Shown here: piece by piece, positions 1-7,855 of the stretch | How positions within the stretch are numbered: the stretch's first letter is position 1 | Layout: every line of letters starts with the position of its first letter | From: 58-81 sp012729145 | GTDB taxonomy: Bacteria; Synergistota; Synergistia; Synergistales; Thermovirgaceae | DNA length: 64,000 nucleotides | Assembly: GCA_040770625.1 (NCBI GenBank) | Contig: JAXGIW010000002.1 | Location: forward strand, 310,001 to 374,000 | Direction: 5' to 3' | The notes under the pieces: model-generated | Told to the model about the DNA's origin: nothing | Seen by the model: only the letters and a program-made list of their open reading frames with translations | Databases searched by the model: none | Position numbers and translations under genes: made by a program

Positions 1-717
1 CGTTTCGGTATCGTGGGAGGGGAAGCCCTCACGATTTTTGACGACGTCTTTGTGCCATGGGAGAACGTCTATCTCTGCGGTGAGGCTGAGTATGCAGGCC
101 TTCTGGTGGAGCGTTTCGCCACACTTCACCGGCAGAACTACGGCGGCTGCAAGACCGGCGTCAGCGATGTCATCATAGGTGCCACAGCTGCCCTTGCCGA
201 CTATAACGGAGTCGAGACCGCCTCGCACATAAGGGATAAGCTGGTAGAAATGACCTTTCTGGCTGAAACACTTTACAGCTGCTCACTTGCATGCTCGCAT
301 GAGGGACACACAACTCCGTCCGGTGCATATCTGGCTGATCCAATGCTGGCAAATATTACCAAGCAGAACGTGACAAGGAATATCTACGAGATATGCCGTC
401 TGGCCCAGGACATCGCCGGCGGGCTCATGGCGACGCTTCCCTCCGAAGCCGACCTCAACAACCCGGAGATCGGGCCCTTCATCACCAAGTACCTGAAGGG
501 CCGAGAAGGTGTCGATACCGAGACCAGGATAAGGATGATGAGGCTTATCGAGAACCTTACCGGCGGTACTGCCCTTGTCGAATCAATGCATGGGGCAGGA
601 TCCCCCCAGGCCCAGAAAATAATGATCTACAGGAACTCCAGCATCAAGGGGAAGAAAAAACTTGCGGAGATCCTTGCAGGGGTCGATCCGGATCCAGGCG
701 AAAGCACCCGGGGATAG
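1..717 (+). CDS. 4-hydroxybutyryl-CoA dehydratase-type enzyme, C-terminal part (5' end outside window)
   Basis: The reading frame is open from the first base, so this is the last 238 codons of a gene that normally has about 490. The stretch HRQNYGGC (bases about 97-120) has a His and a Cys seven residues apart, the spacing of the [4Fe-4S] ligands His292/Cys299 in 4-hydroxybutyryl-CoA dehydratase, which separates this group from the related flavin-dependent 4-hydroxyphenylacetate hydroxylases. The family turns 4-hydroxybutyryl-CoA into crotonyl-CoA through an FAD radical. The next genes, crotonase and thiolase, could carry crotonyl-CoA on to acetyl-CoA, which supports this role. The N-terminal Cys ligands are not visible, so the exact substrate is inferred. 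Confidence 0.8.
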   Translation, partial: RFGIVGGEALTIFDDVFVPWENVYLCGEAEYAGLLVERFATLHRQNYGGCKTGVSDVIIGATAALADYNGVETASHIRDKLVEMTFLAETLYSCSLACSHEGHTTPSGAYLADPMLANITKQNVTRNIYEICRLAQDIAGGLMATLPSEADLNNPEIGPFITKYLKGREGVDTETRIRMMRLIENLTGGTALVESMHGAGSPQAQKIMIYRNSSIKGKKKLAEILAGVDPDPGESTRG

Positions 718-755
718 GCGTCTCGGCGGCCTGTTCTTAAAGAGGAGGTTATGGG

Positions 756-1544
756 ATGTCTGTTACCAGTGAGAAGGAATTTGTTTTAGTTGAGGATGCT
801 GCTGAAGGTGTTCTGTCAGTCGCGATCAACAGCCCCAGGACCCTCAATGCTCTCAACGCCCGGATCATCGGTGAACTCAGGGAAACTTTCAGGGAGTGTG
901 CCGCAAGGTCGGATGTGAGTTCGGTCTTATTGACAGGGAAGGGAAAGGCTTTTGTCGCAGGTGCCGATATATCCGAACTGTCAGGTCTCACTCCCGGGGA
1001 AGCTGCCGCTTTTTCCAGGAGCGGTTATGACCTTTTCCAGATCATTGAGGAGATGCCCCAGCCCGTCGTTGCGGTTATCAACGGCTTTGCCCTTGGCGGA
1101 GGTCTTGAGCTTGCACTGGCTTGTGATTTTCGCTTTGTGGCGGAGGGGGCCAAACTGGGTCTCCCGGAGATCAGCCTGGGGATAATTCCGGGCTTCGGGG
1201 GGACCCAGAGGCTGGCCTCGATCGTTGGGATATCGAAGGCCAGGGAAATGATACTTACCGGCAACAGGTTTGACGCTGCCTGGTCGCTGGCATGCGGTCT
1301 TGTGGACAGGGTCTTCCCCGAGGACAGGCTTTGGGATGAATCGCTCTCCTTCGCCGGTTTGCTCGCCGCACGCAGCAGCAGTGCCATGTCGCAGGCGAAA
1401 AAGGTCCTGAACCTTTCCAGGAATCACCCTGTCGAAAAGGGACTCGAGATAGAGAATATGGCTTTTGCAGCCTGTTTTGAACATCCCGACAGTCATGAAG
1501 GGATAAAAGCCTTTCTGGAAAAAAGAAAACCCAGGTTCGCCTGA
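756..1544 (+). CDS. enoyl-CoA hydratase (crotonase)
   Basis: A 262-residue single-domain crotonase, the usual family length. The oxyanion-hole and CoA-binding segment AGADI is at about residue 70. The two acidic catalytic positions sit in GGGLELALACD (about residue 110) and in the PEISLGIIPGFGG segment (about residue 137), as in hydrating crotonases. The start is ATG with an AAGAGGAGGTT ribosome site 8 bases upstream. It lies 38 bases after the dehydratase and is expected to hydrate crotonyl-CoA or a similar enoyl-CoA. Exact chain specificity cannot be read from the sequence. Confidence 0.9.
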   Translation: MSVTSEKEFVLVEDAAEGVLSVAINSPRTLNALNARIIGELRETFRECAARSDVSSVLLTGKGKAFVAGADISELSGLTPGEAAAFSRSGYDLFQIIEEMPQPVVAVINGFALGGGLELALACDFRFVAEGAKLGLPEISLGIIPGFGGTQRLASIVGISKAREMILTGNRFDAAWSLACGLVDRVFPEDRLWDESLSFAGLLAARSSSAMSQAKKVLNLSRNHPVEKGLEIENMAFAACFEHPDSHEGIKAFLEKRKPRFA

Positions 1545-1616
1545 GAAGGAAATCCTGAGGGGCAGGAAGAAAATCCCCATGAAAACAGGAGCTGCAGAGA
1601 AGGAGGAAAGAACGAA

Positions 1617-2840
1617 ATGAGTATGGTCTCTCTTGTAAAGGTCAAACAGGATGATGAGAAAGGGATAGCTGAAGCTGTTCGCAGGGCAGTCGATATCGTC
1701 GGCGGCCTGGATGATATTGTAAAAAAAGGTGATCTTGTTCTCATCAATCCCAATCTTGTGGCTGTCCCATCGGGCCGGGTAACGGGTGCGATCAGTCGCT
1801 GGGAAGTCTGCAAAGCTATTGCCGACCTGGTTATGGAAAAGGGCGGCCGGCCGGTAATAGCCGAGTCTTCCGCCGCGGGGGTGGACACGGAAAAGGTCAT
1901 CGAAGCCGGGGAATATACCCGGCTCAGGGAACAAGGCTACGAAGTGATCGACCTCAAACCTACCCCCCGGGCAAAGATCCCTGTTCCGGAAGGGCATAAG
2001 GTCTTTTCCGAATTGGGATCCTGGGAACTGGTCCGGAAAGCAGACGTGATAATAAGTGTTCCTGTCATGAAGACCCATGACCAGACTGAAGTGACCCTGA
2101 GCATGAAAAACCTCAAGGGCCTTATTGATGACCCCACGAAAAAGGCCTTCCACAGGGAAGGACTCCTGGAAGGCGTTGTAGACCTCATGACCGCTCTCAA
2201 ACCCAAACTGACCGTCTTTGACGCGACAGTATGCCAGGAGGGTATGGGCCCTATTTTCGGGACCCCGGTACCCATGGGGCTTATTCTGGCTTCCAGGGAT
2301 TATGTGGCAGCTGATGCGGTAGGCGGGAAGATAATGGGATACGACCCCAAGGATGTAATGATAACCGTCCGGGCTGCGGCAAGAGGCATTGGGGAGATGG
2401 ACCTCGACAGGATAGAGGTCAGGGGAGATGCTTCCATCGCTGATGTAGAGAGACGGTTCAAGCGGGCCAGCGAAACCGTTATCGAGGGTGTTCCACCATT
2501 CAAGCTCATGCTTGATGAAGGCGCATGCACCGGGTGCCGGAACACGGTTATCAGCGCGATCATGGATCTCAAGAGCCAGGGTCTTCAGGGCTGCCTGGAG
2601 GGCAAGTATGTTGTAGCAGGCCCGCTTGACGAGAAACTTCTACCCCCCTGCGCCGAAAAGGATAAAACAGTATTGGTGGGTATCTGCGCAAAACATCTGG
2701 AAGGCCGCGGAACATACGTCCAGGGTTGCCCGCCGAACAACATTTTTATAGTCCGTGCGATCGTAGGTGAGGGGCAGAAGATCGAGAGGCGCTACGCGAC
2801 GGAAGAGGGGGCCGATGATCAGTCAGGAGAGACGAAATAA
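1617..2840 (+). CDS. DUF362 family protein with Cys-rich C-terminus
   Basis: 407 residues. The N-terminal 290 residues match the DUF362 fold (segments such as INPNLV, PVMKTHDQTEVTLSMKNLKG and the GYDP motif). The last 110 residues contain CTGC followed by five further cysteines, ending in QGCPPNN, which may bind an Fe-S cluster or another metal. DUF362 proteins have no settled general function. Placement between crotonase and thiolase in a catabolic operon argues for an accessory or enzymatic role on a CoA ester or in redox transfer, but that is inference. The ATG start has AAGGAGGAAAG upstream. Confidence 0.75.
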   Translation: MSMVSLVKVKQDDEKGIAEAVRRAVDIVGGLDDIVKKGDLVLINPNLVAVPSGRVTGAISRWEVCKAIADLVMEKGGRPVIAESSAAGVDTEKVIEAGEYTRLREQGYEVIDLKPTPRAKIPVPEGHKVFSELGSWELVRKADVIISVPVMKTHDQTEVTLSMKNLKGLIDDPTKKAFHREGLLEGVVDLMTALKPKLTVFDATVCQEGMGPIFGTPVPMGLILASRDYVAADAVGGKIMGYDPKDVMITVRAAARGIGEMDLDRIEVRGDASIADVERRFKRASETVIEGVPPFKLMLDEGACTGCRNTVISAIMDLKSQGLQGCLEGKYVVAGPLDEKLLPPCAEKDKTVLVGICAKHLEGRGTYVQGCPPNNIFIVRAIVGEGQKIERRYATEEGADDQSGETK

Positions 2841-2896
2841 CAGGTACAGAAAACTGCCGTCTCAAAATACAAAAGTAATGAACGGAGGGAACGGCT

Positions 2897-4072
2897 TTGA
2901 GAGAAGTTGTAGTAATTGATGCTGTAAGGACCCCCGTAGGGAAATTCAATGGAGGTCTTTCTGCCGTAAGCGCGTCAGATCTGGGGGCAAGGGTGATCAG
3001 TGCCCTTCTTGAAAGGACTGGAGTCGAGGCCTCGGCGATAGATCACGTGATAATGGGCAACACTTTGCAGTTTGGAGAGAATACCTACCTGAGCAGGCTG
3101 GCAGCTGTCAAGGCAGGGATACCTCATGAAGTTCCAGCATTGACCGTAAACCGGCTCTGCGGCTCCGGTCTGGAAGCCATCAATGAGGCTGTTCGCATGA
3201 TCCAGCTCGGATTGGCCGATACTTGCGTTGCCGGCGGTTCCGAGAGCATGACAAACGGCCCTTTCTTCTCCGAACATATGAGGGGTGGAGCTCGCCTGGG
3301 TCATGTCTCCCTTACTGATGGTGTTGTCGCGCTTCTGACCGACCCAATGCTTGGCGTTCATATGGGTGTTACGGCGGAGAATCTCGCCGAGAAGTACCAG
3401 ATAAGCAGGGAGGATCAGGACAGCTTCGCCGCCGAGAGCCATCGCAGGGCAGTCAAGGCAGTGGAGGAGGGGAGATTCACGTCACAGACCGTACCTGTAG
3501 AGATAGCCTCCAGGAAACAGACCCTCGTAATTGACAAGGACGAGGGCCCCAGATCTGACACGACCCTTGAGTCCCTTGCCAGGCTCAAGCCTGTTTTTAA
3601 AAAGGACGGGACCGTTACGGCGGGAAATGCTTCAAGCCTTAACGATGCAGCCTCGGTCGTTCTTGTCATGGAGAAACAGAAAGCGATGGATCTTGGTTTG
3701 AAACCTGTCTGCGAGATAGTAGCTCAATCGGTTGCCGCGGTAGACCCCCGTTTCATGGGTATAGGACCTGTCTTTGCTGTTCCCAAAGCCCTTGATGCGG
3801 CAGGACTGAAACTGGAGGACATGAAGGTTATCGAACTGAACGAGGCCTTCGCCGCCCAGTCACTGGCAGTTCTTCGTGAACTGAAGATCGACCCTGAAAA
3901 AGTCAATACTAACGGTGGCGCAATAGCACTCGGGCACCCGATCGGGGCCACCGGGGCAATTGTCTTCACGAAGGCATTCCATGAACTGAAAGAGGCAGGC
4001 GGAGGTTACGGTCTTGTCTCCCTCTGCATCGGTGGAGGCCAGGGAATAGCCACTGTGATAAAAAGCGTCTGA
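2897..4072 (+). CDS. acetyl-CoA C-acyltransferase (thiolase), first copy
   Basis: 391 residues, standard for biosynthetic/degradative thiolases. The nucleophilic Cys is in RLCGSGLEA (about residue 90). The C-terminal motifs NGGAIALGHPIGATG and CIGGGQG supply the catalytic His and Cys. It starts with TTG, preceded by CGGAGGGA; no ATG fits. It would cleave acetoacetyl-CoA (or a longer 3-ketoacyl-CoA) made from the crotonase product after 3-hydroxyacyl-CoA oxidation; the dehydrogenase for that step is not in view. A paralogue lies at 19447. Confidence 0.92.
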   Translation: MREVVVIDAVRTPVGKFNGGLSAVSASDLGARVISALLERTGVEASAIDHVIMGNTLQFGENTYLSRLAAVKAGIPHEVPALTVNRLCGSGLEAINEAVRMIQLGLADTCVAGGSESMTNGPFFSEHMRGGARLGHVSLTDGVVALLTDPMLGVHMGVTAENLAEKYQISREDQDSFAAESHRRAVKAVEEGRFTSQTVPVEIASRKQTLVIDKDEGPRSDTTLESLARLKPVFKKDGTVTAGNASSLNDAASVVLVMEKQKAMDLGLKPVCEIVAQSVAAVDPRFMGIGPVFAVPKALDAAGLKLEDMKVIELNEAFAAQSLAVLRELKIDPEKVNTNGGAIALGHPIGATGAIVFTKAFHELKEAGGGYGLVSLCIGGGQGIATVIKSV

Positions 4073-4090
4073 CGGAAGCAGCGAATGGAT

Positions 4091-4112
4091 GCCCCCCGCG
4101 AATGCGGGGGGC
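4091..4112 (+). other. perfect GC-rich hairpin without U-tract
   Basis: A 9-bp perfect stem (GCCCCCCGC/GCGGGGGGC) with the four-base loop GAAT, between the thiolase stop and the next ribosome site. No run of T follows, so it is not a classical intrinsic terminator. It may stabilise the upstream mRNA end or dampen expression of the next gene. Confidence 0.6.
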
Positions 4113-4152
4113 TAGTGCTAATCGCCGGAGAATGGTACAGGAGGGTGATAAT

Positions 4153-4962
4153 ATGGAAAAGAGTCTGGGCTTCATTGGAGCGGGTCACATAACCGAGATG
4201 CTCCTTACCAAGATCGTGGCATCGGGAATCGTAAATTGTGACAATGTTTTCGTCAGTGACGCAAACCCTGAAAGGCTCGACTGGATAGGGGATAAGTTCG
4301 GTGTTCGCAAAGGGAAGAGCAACAGGAAAGTTTTCGAAAAGAGCGATATTACACTGATATGTGTTCAGCCCCGGATCGCACCTTTCGTGGTTGAGGACCT
4401 TAAAGGCGAGCCGGTAGAAGGGAAGGTTGTGCTCACCATTGCCGCAGGCGTTCCCATGGAAGCATACGAAAGCATAGGTGAAGGGCTGGCAGTGATAAGG
4501 GCTCTTCCCAACCCCCCAAGCCAGGTGGGCTGTGCTATTATCCCCTACGCGATGAACCGGCATGTTACAGAGGAACAGAGAGCCACGGTCCTGGAGGTTC
4601 TGAACCTGCTCGGGAAATGCATTCCCATGAATGAAGACGGAATAAGTGTAGTGACCTCTCTGAGCAGTCCTGCGGCTGTTTTTCTCTTCCTCGACACCAT
4701 GGTCGAGGCCGGGGTGCTTTGCGGCCTGAACAGGAAAGACGCTGTGACGGTAGCTCACCAGACGGTTTACGGCTGTCTCCGCCTATGGGAGAGCAAGGAA
4801 GGGAAAACCTTCGGTGACCTTATTGCCGATGCAAGTACTCCCGGGGGAGTATCAGTTGAAACCCTATATGTCCTTGACCGTTTAGCCTTCAGGGGGGCCC
4901 TGAAAGAGGCTTACCTCAAAGGGGCCGATAAGGCCAGGGACCAAGGTGGAAAAAGGGATTGA
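4153..4962 (+). CDS. pyrroline-5-carboxylate reductase family protein (ProC-like)
   Basis: 269 residues. The N-terminal Rossmann motif GFIGAGHITEML (residue 5 on) and the RALPNPPSQVG segment are typical of ProC-type NAD(P)-dependent reductases. I chose the ATG at 4153 because CAGGAGGG lies 7 bases upstream; an open frame 17 codons further upstream would start inside the hairpin. ProC normally reduces pyrroline-5-carboxylate to proline, but in this operon of CoA-ester enzymes a catabolic imine reductase/dehydrogenase is equally possible. Substrate not determinable from sequence. Confidence 0.75.
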   Translation: MEKSLGFIGAGHITEMLLTKIVASGIVNCDNVFVSDANPERLDWIGDKFGVRKGKSNRKVFEKSDITLICVQPRIAPFVVEDLKGEPVEGKVVLTIAAGVPMEAYESIGEGLAVIRALPNPPSQVGCAIIPYAMNRHVTEEQRATVLEVLNLLGKCIPMNEDGISVVTSLSSPAAVFLFLDTMVEAGVLCGLNRKDAVTVAHQTVYGCLRLWESKEGKTFGDLIADASTPGGVSVETLYVLDRLAFRGALKEAYLKGADKARDQGGKRD

Positions 4963-5089
4963 TAGGAGACTTCCCTTTTTTAGTAAAGATTTCTATAATC
5001 TTAAGGGGAGTAATTATTTAAATAAATTATTTTGTCAACTTTTTCCTTTTGCTTCCCAATCTTCTCAAGGTCGGGGTTGAACTATCCGT

Positions 5090-5800
5090 ATGAGCGATGA
5101 AACCCGTAAATCTTATTTTCGCGAGATCGTCCGTCTTGAAGTGGACAGCAACCTTCCTACACCTCTGTTTGTTGTCAACGTTCTAAGAGAAGCAATAATG
5201 CGGGGTCTTTTCCCACAGGGAAAAGTTTTGAGGCAGGGAGAGCTGGCCTCAGAACTTGGTGTCAGCCACACTCCTGTAAGGGAAGCGATACGGCAACTCG
5301 AGGCTGAGGGTTTCGTGGAGATCATCCCGAACAGGGGCGCTATCGTAACAGGACTAACCCAGGATGATGCAAGAGAGATTTTTTCCATCAGGATCCTTCT
5401 CGAATCTGAGGCTCTGAGGCTTGCAATTCCCAATCTTGACGATAAGACCCTCAGGCGATGCGAATTCGTCAATATTGAGATCAGTGATGAAATGGACCTC
5501 CATAAGTGGTGCGGCCTGAACTGGGAGTTTCACAAGTGTCTCTACCAGGCCTCGAACAGTCCCCGATTGCTTCAGATGATACAGAACCTTTACTCCAACG
5601 TGGACAGGTATCTGAGGCTTTACCTTGAGGTTGAGGATTACCGGAATACCGGCAGCAAGGAACACTCCTTGATCCTTAAGGCTCTGAAGGCCGGGAATGA
5701 CGAGGAAGCTCTGGGAGCCCTGAAGCGGCACCTTGAGAGTTCCAGAGACCTGCTGGAGGAGTTCGTTTCAAAGAAAGAGAACGGGTTCTCCGAAAACTGA
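5090..5800 (+). CDS. GntR family transcriptional regulator, FCD (FadR) type
   Basis: 236 residues: winged helix-turn-helix at residues about 25-95 (VLRQGELASELGVSHTPVRE...GFVEIIPNRG region) and an all-helical FCD ligand-binding domain at 100-225. Such regulators usually bind a carboxylate metabolite of the operon they control. It lies just after the fermentation operon, behind a 127-bp AT-rich gap (4963-5089) that contains a near-palindromic ATTTAAAT core at about 5014-5029, a plausible operator. Probably controls the upstream operon, itself, or both. Confidence 0.88.
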   Translation: MSDETRKSYFREIVRLEVDSNLPTPLFVVNVLREAIMRGLFPQGKVLRQGELASELGVSHTPVREAIRQLEAEGFVEIIPNRGAIVTGLTQDDAREIFSIRILLESEALRLAIPNLDDKTLRRCEFVNIEISDEMDLHKWCGLNWEFHKCLYQASNSPRLLQMIQNLYSNVDRYLRLYLEVEDYRNTGSKEHSLILKALKAGNDEEALGALKRHLESSRDLLEEFVSKKENGFSEN

Positions 5801-5815
5801 TCGGACTTGATAATT

Positions 5816-5844
5816 GGGGTGCGGATCTTCGGCGATCCGCCCCC
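5816..5844. terminator. bidirectional hairpin between convergent genes
   Basis: GGGG-T-GCGGATC pairs with GATCCGC-CCCC around a 6-base loop, an 11-bp stem with one bulge, between the GntR stop and the convergent hydantoinase-type gene. U-runs on either side are poor, so strength is uncertain, but the location suits a shared terminator. Confidence 0.55.
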
Positions 5845-5847
5845 TGT

Positions 5848-7851
5848 CTATTCTGAAAGGACAGCCTCGAACCAGAGAGTGACCCCTAATAGATAAGAGG
5901 AATCCTTATTGAGGGTTATCTGGTTATACTCTCTGGAAAGGGATATTGTAATGTTCCGCTCCTCGCACTCAGGTGGTTCAGGGGAGAGCCACTCCTTCAT
6001 CAGCTTCTCGGCGGACTCCAATGCCCCGCCAAGGGACGACGAGTCTGATGTCCCCCAGGGGAAGAATATCCTGAAACCGGCCCCCTCCGGCAGTGGCAAG
6101 ACCAGCACGCCCTTCCTTACCTTTGAAGAGGCGATCGCTGCCCCCACGGCATTCGCTACGGGTGCCCCTTGAGGAATGGTATGATCAGCTTTCAAAAGAA
6201 GTGCTGTGTCAGGCAGGAAAACCCCGCAGGGAGCTCCAACACCAAGGAGAGGCAGTTTAAGGGAAGCGTTGATCGAGAGGATACCGTCTTCATTCTTCGG
6301 CTTGATCATTTCTGCAGCCAATCTCTTCCTGAAACGACTCTCTGAAGGAGAGTTGCCTTTGAAGCCACGGCGTCCCAGCAAATACTCCAAGACAAAAAAG
6401 GAAAGATCCTGTGAAATTCTACTCAGGATGGTCTCACAAAAGTCTTTCCAGTTTCGGGATCCTCCCAGCCTTGCCATGATTCTTGCGGCTTCTAGAGCCA
6501 CCTCTCTGTCGCCCATATCGAGATCTCCCATGGCGCATATCGCGTCTGATGGTGTGAAAGAGGCTATCAGGAGCCTCCCGGATCTGACGAGTTCCCTGGC
6601 AACCCTTAGTCCCTCGTCAGGATTCCTGTGCTCTTTGGACGTATCTCCCAAGGAGAGCAAGGTTTCACTGGAACGATCCATAATCCTTCTCTGCAGGTCG
6701 TCCGCTGGCGGGATCCCCACATCTTCGGTAGCAGGGAACAAAAAGACCACCTCTTCGTAAGCCAAGCTTCCATTTCGGTTTAGACGATCGAACCTTTCCA
6801 GCAGCTCTTTCTTCATCCCTTCGAGGAAGCACAAGGGTTCCGCCCTTCTGGGCCCAATGAGCACGTTCCCATCCCTAGAAAAAGATACCTCGCTGTCCCC
6901 TCCAAGAGCGATGGTGCTTATATCGCCTGATGGCACCATTGCCCTGACGCTTCCCACCTTCGCGCCTTCTCCGCGGAGTTCCAGGGCGCCGCCGCGGATC
7001 ATGACCAGATCGGTGGTGGTTCCCCCCACGTCGATAACAACGGCATCTGCACCGTTCTTCAGTCCCGAGAGGAAGAAAGCCCCAAGACCACTGGCAGCCG
7101 GACCAGAGAGGATAGTTTCTATGGGTCTCTCCCGGGCCCAGGTCGAGCTGACCAGACTTCCGTCACCCCTGACGACATTGAGGGGTACGTCAAGTCCCAG
7201 AGACCGGAAAGTCGATATGACCGAGTCCATCCAGTCCCTTGCAATGGGCACCAAGGAAGCGTTCAGGGCTGCCGTAGAGGCACGGGTAAGGGCGTTGAGT
7301 CTTCCGGTTAGTTCATGTCCACAGGTACAGGGAAGGTTTGACACCTCCTGGATCACCCTGCTTGCCTTTCTTTCATGTTCAGGGTTCCTGTTACTGAAAA
7401 GCGAAGAGATCGCAAAGGCTTCCACACGATTCTTCCATAGGGAAGCTGATCTCAGGATCCCTTCCTCATCCAGTGGAGATGCTTCGTTGCCGCACCGGTC
7501 ATGGCCTCCCCGGAAGAAAAGGACCTCCTCTGCGGGAAGGTCCCTGCCGTGATCCCAATTCTGAAATGCGGCTCTGTCGTATCCGATCAGGAAAAGACAG
7601 ACACTGCGAGTTCTTCCTTCTACTATAGCGTTGGTGGCCAGGGTCGTCGAAAGGTTGACAGAACCTGCATTCCGCGCTCTCCCGTCCTTTCTGATCAGGT
7701 CTTCTATTACCTCTCTTACGCAGGATCCAAGATCATGCGGGTCCGTCCTTACCTTGGCCCAGGCAAGGATCTTACCCAGCTTCCTCTCCAGAAGGACAGC
7801 GTCCGTAAAAGTACCCCCAGTATCGATGCCAATAATGGTATCGTCTTTCAC
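5848..7851 (-). CDS. hydantoinase/oxoprolinase family protein (HyuA-like), partner of the B12 protein
   Basis: 667 residues. The N-terminus GIDTGGTFTDAVL is the phosphate-binding loop of the hydantoinase A/oxoprolinase ATPase superfamily, and VIDVGGTTTDLV near residue 270 is the second actin-like phosphate motif. It starts with GTG; its ribosome site overlaps the stop of the upstream B12-binding gene, four bases away, so the two are translationally coupled. Members hydrolyse cyclic amides with ATP, but actin-fold relatives (GlmL/MutL type) act as reactivating chaperones for B12 mutases. Next to a B12-binding protein and without a HyuB gene, the chaperone or activator role is at least as likely. 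The C-terminal 150 residues are unassigned. Confidence 0.7.
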   Translation of the reverse strand: MKDDTIIGIDTGGTFTDAVLLERKLGKILAWAKVRTDPHDLGSCVREVIEDLIRKDGRARNAGSVNLSTTLATNAIVEGRTRSVCLFLIGYDRAAFQNWDHGRDLPAEEVLFFRGGHDRCGNEASPLDEEGILRSASLWKNRVEAFAISSLFSNRNPEHERKASRVIQEVSNLPCTCGHELTGRLNALTRASTAALNASLVPIARDWMDSVISTFRSLGLDVPLNVVRGDGSLVSSTWARERPIETILSGPAASGLGAFFLSGLKNGADAVVIDVGGTTTDLVMIRGGALELRGEGAKVGSVRAMVPSGDISTIALGGDSEVSFSRDGNVLIGPRRAEPLCFLEGMKKELLERFDRLNRNGSLAYEEVVFLFPATEDVGIPPADDLQRRIMDRSSETLLSLGDTSKEHRNPDEGLRVARELVRSGRLLIASFTPSDAICAMGDLDMGDREVALEAARIMARLGGSRNWKDFCETILSRISQDLSFFVLEYLLGRRGFKGNSPSESRFRKRLAAEMIKPKNEDGILSINASLKLPLLGVGAPCGVFLPDTALLLKADHTIPQGAPVANAVGAAIASSKVRKGVLVLPLPEGAGFRIFFPWGTSDSSSLGGALESAEKLMKEWLSPEPPECEERNITISLSREYNQITLNKDSSYLLGVTLWFEAVLSE

Positions 7852-7855
7852 AGTA

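Noticed and set aside
981..2153. 390-codon open frame on the minus strand
   Set aside because: Runs antisense across the crotonase and DUF362 genes; no ribosome site, odd composition and no family motif.
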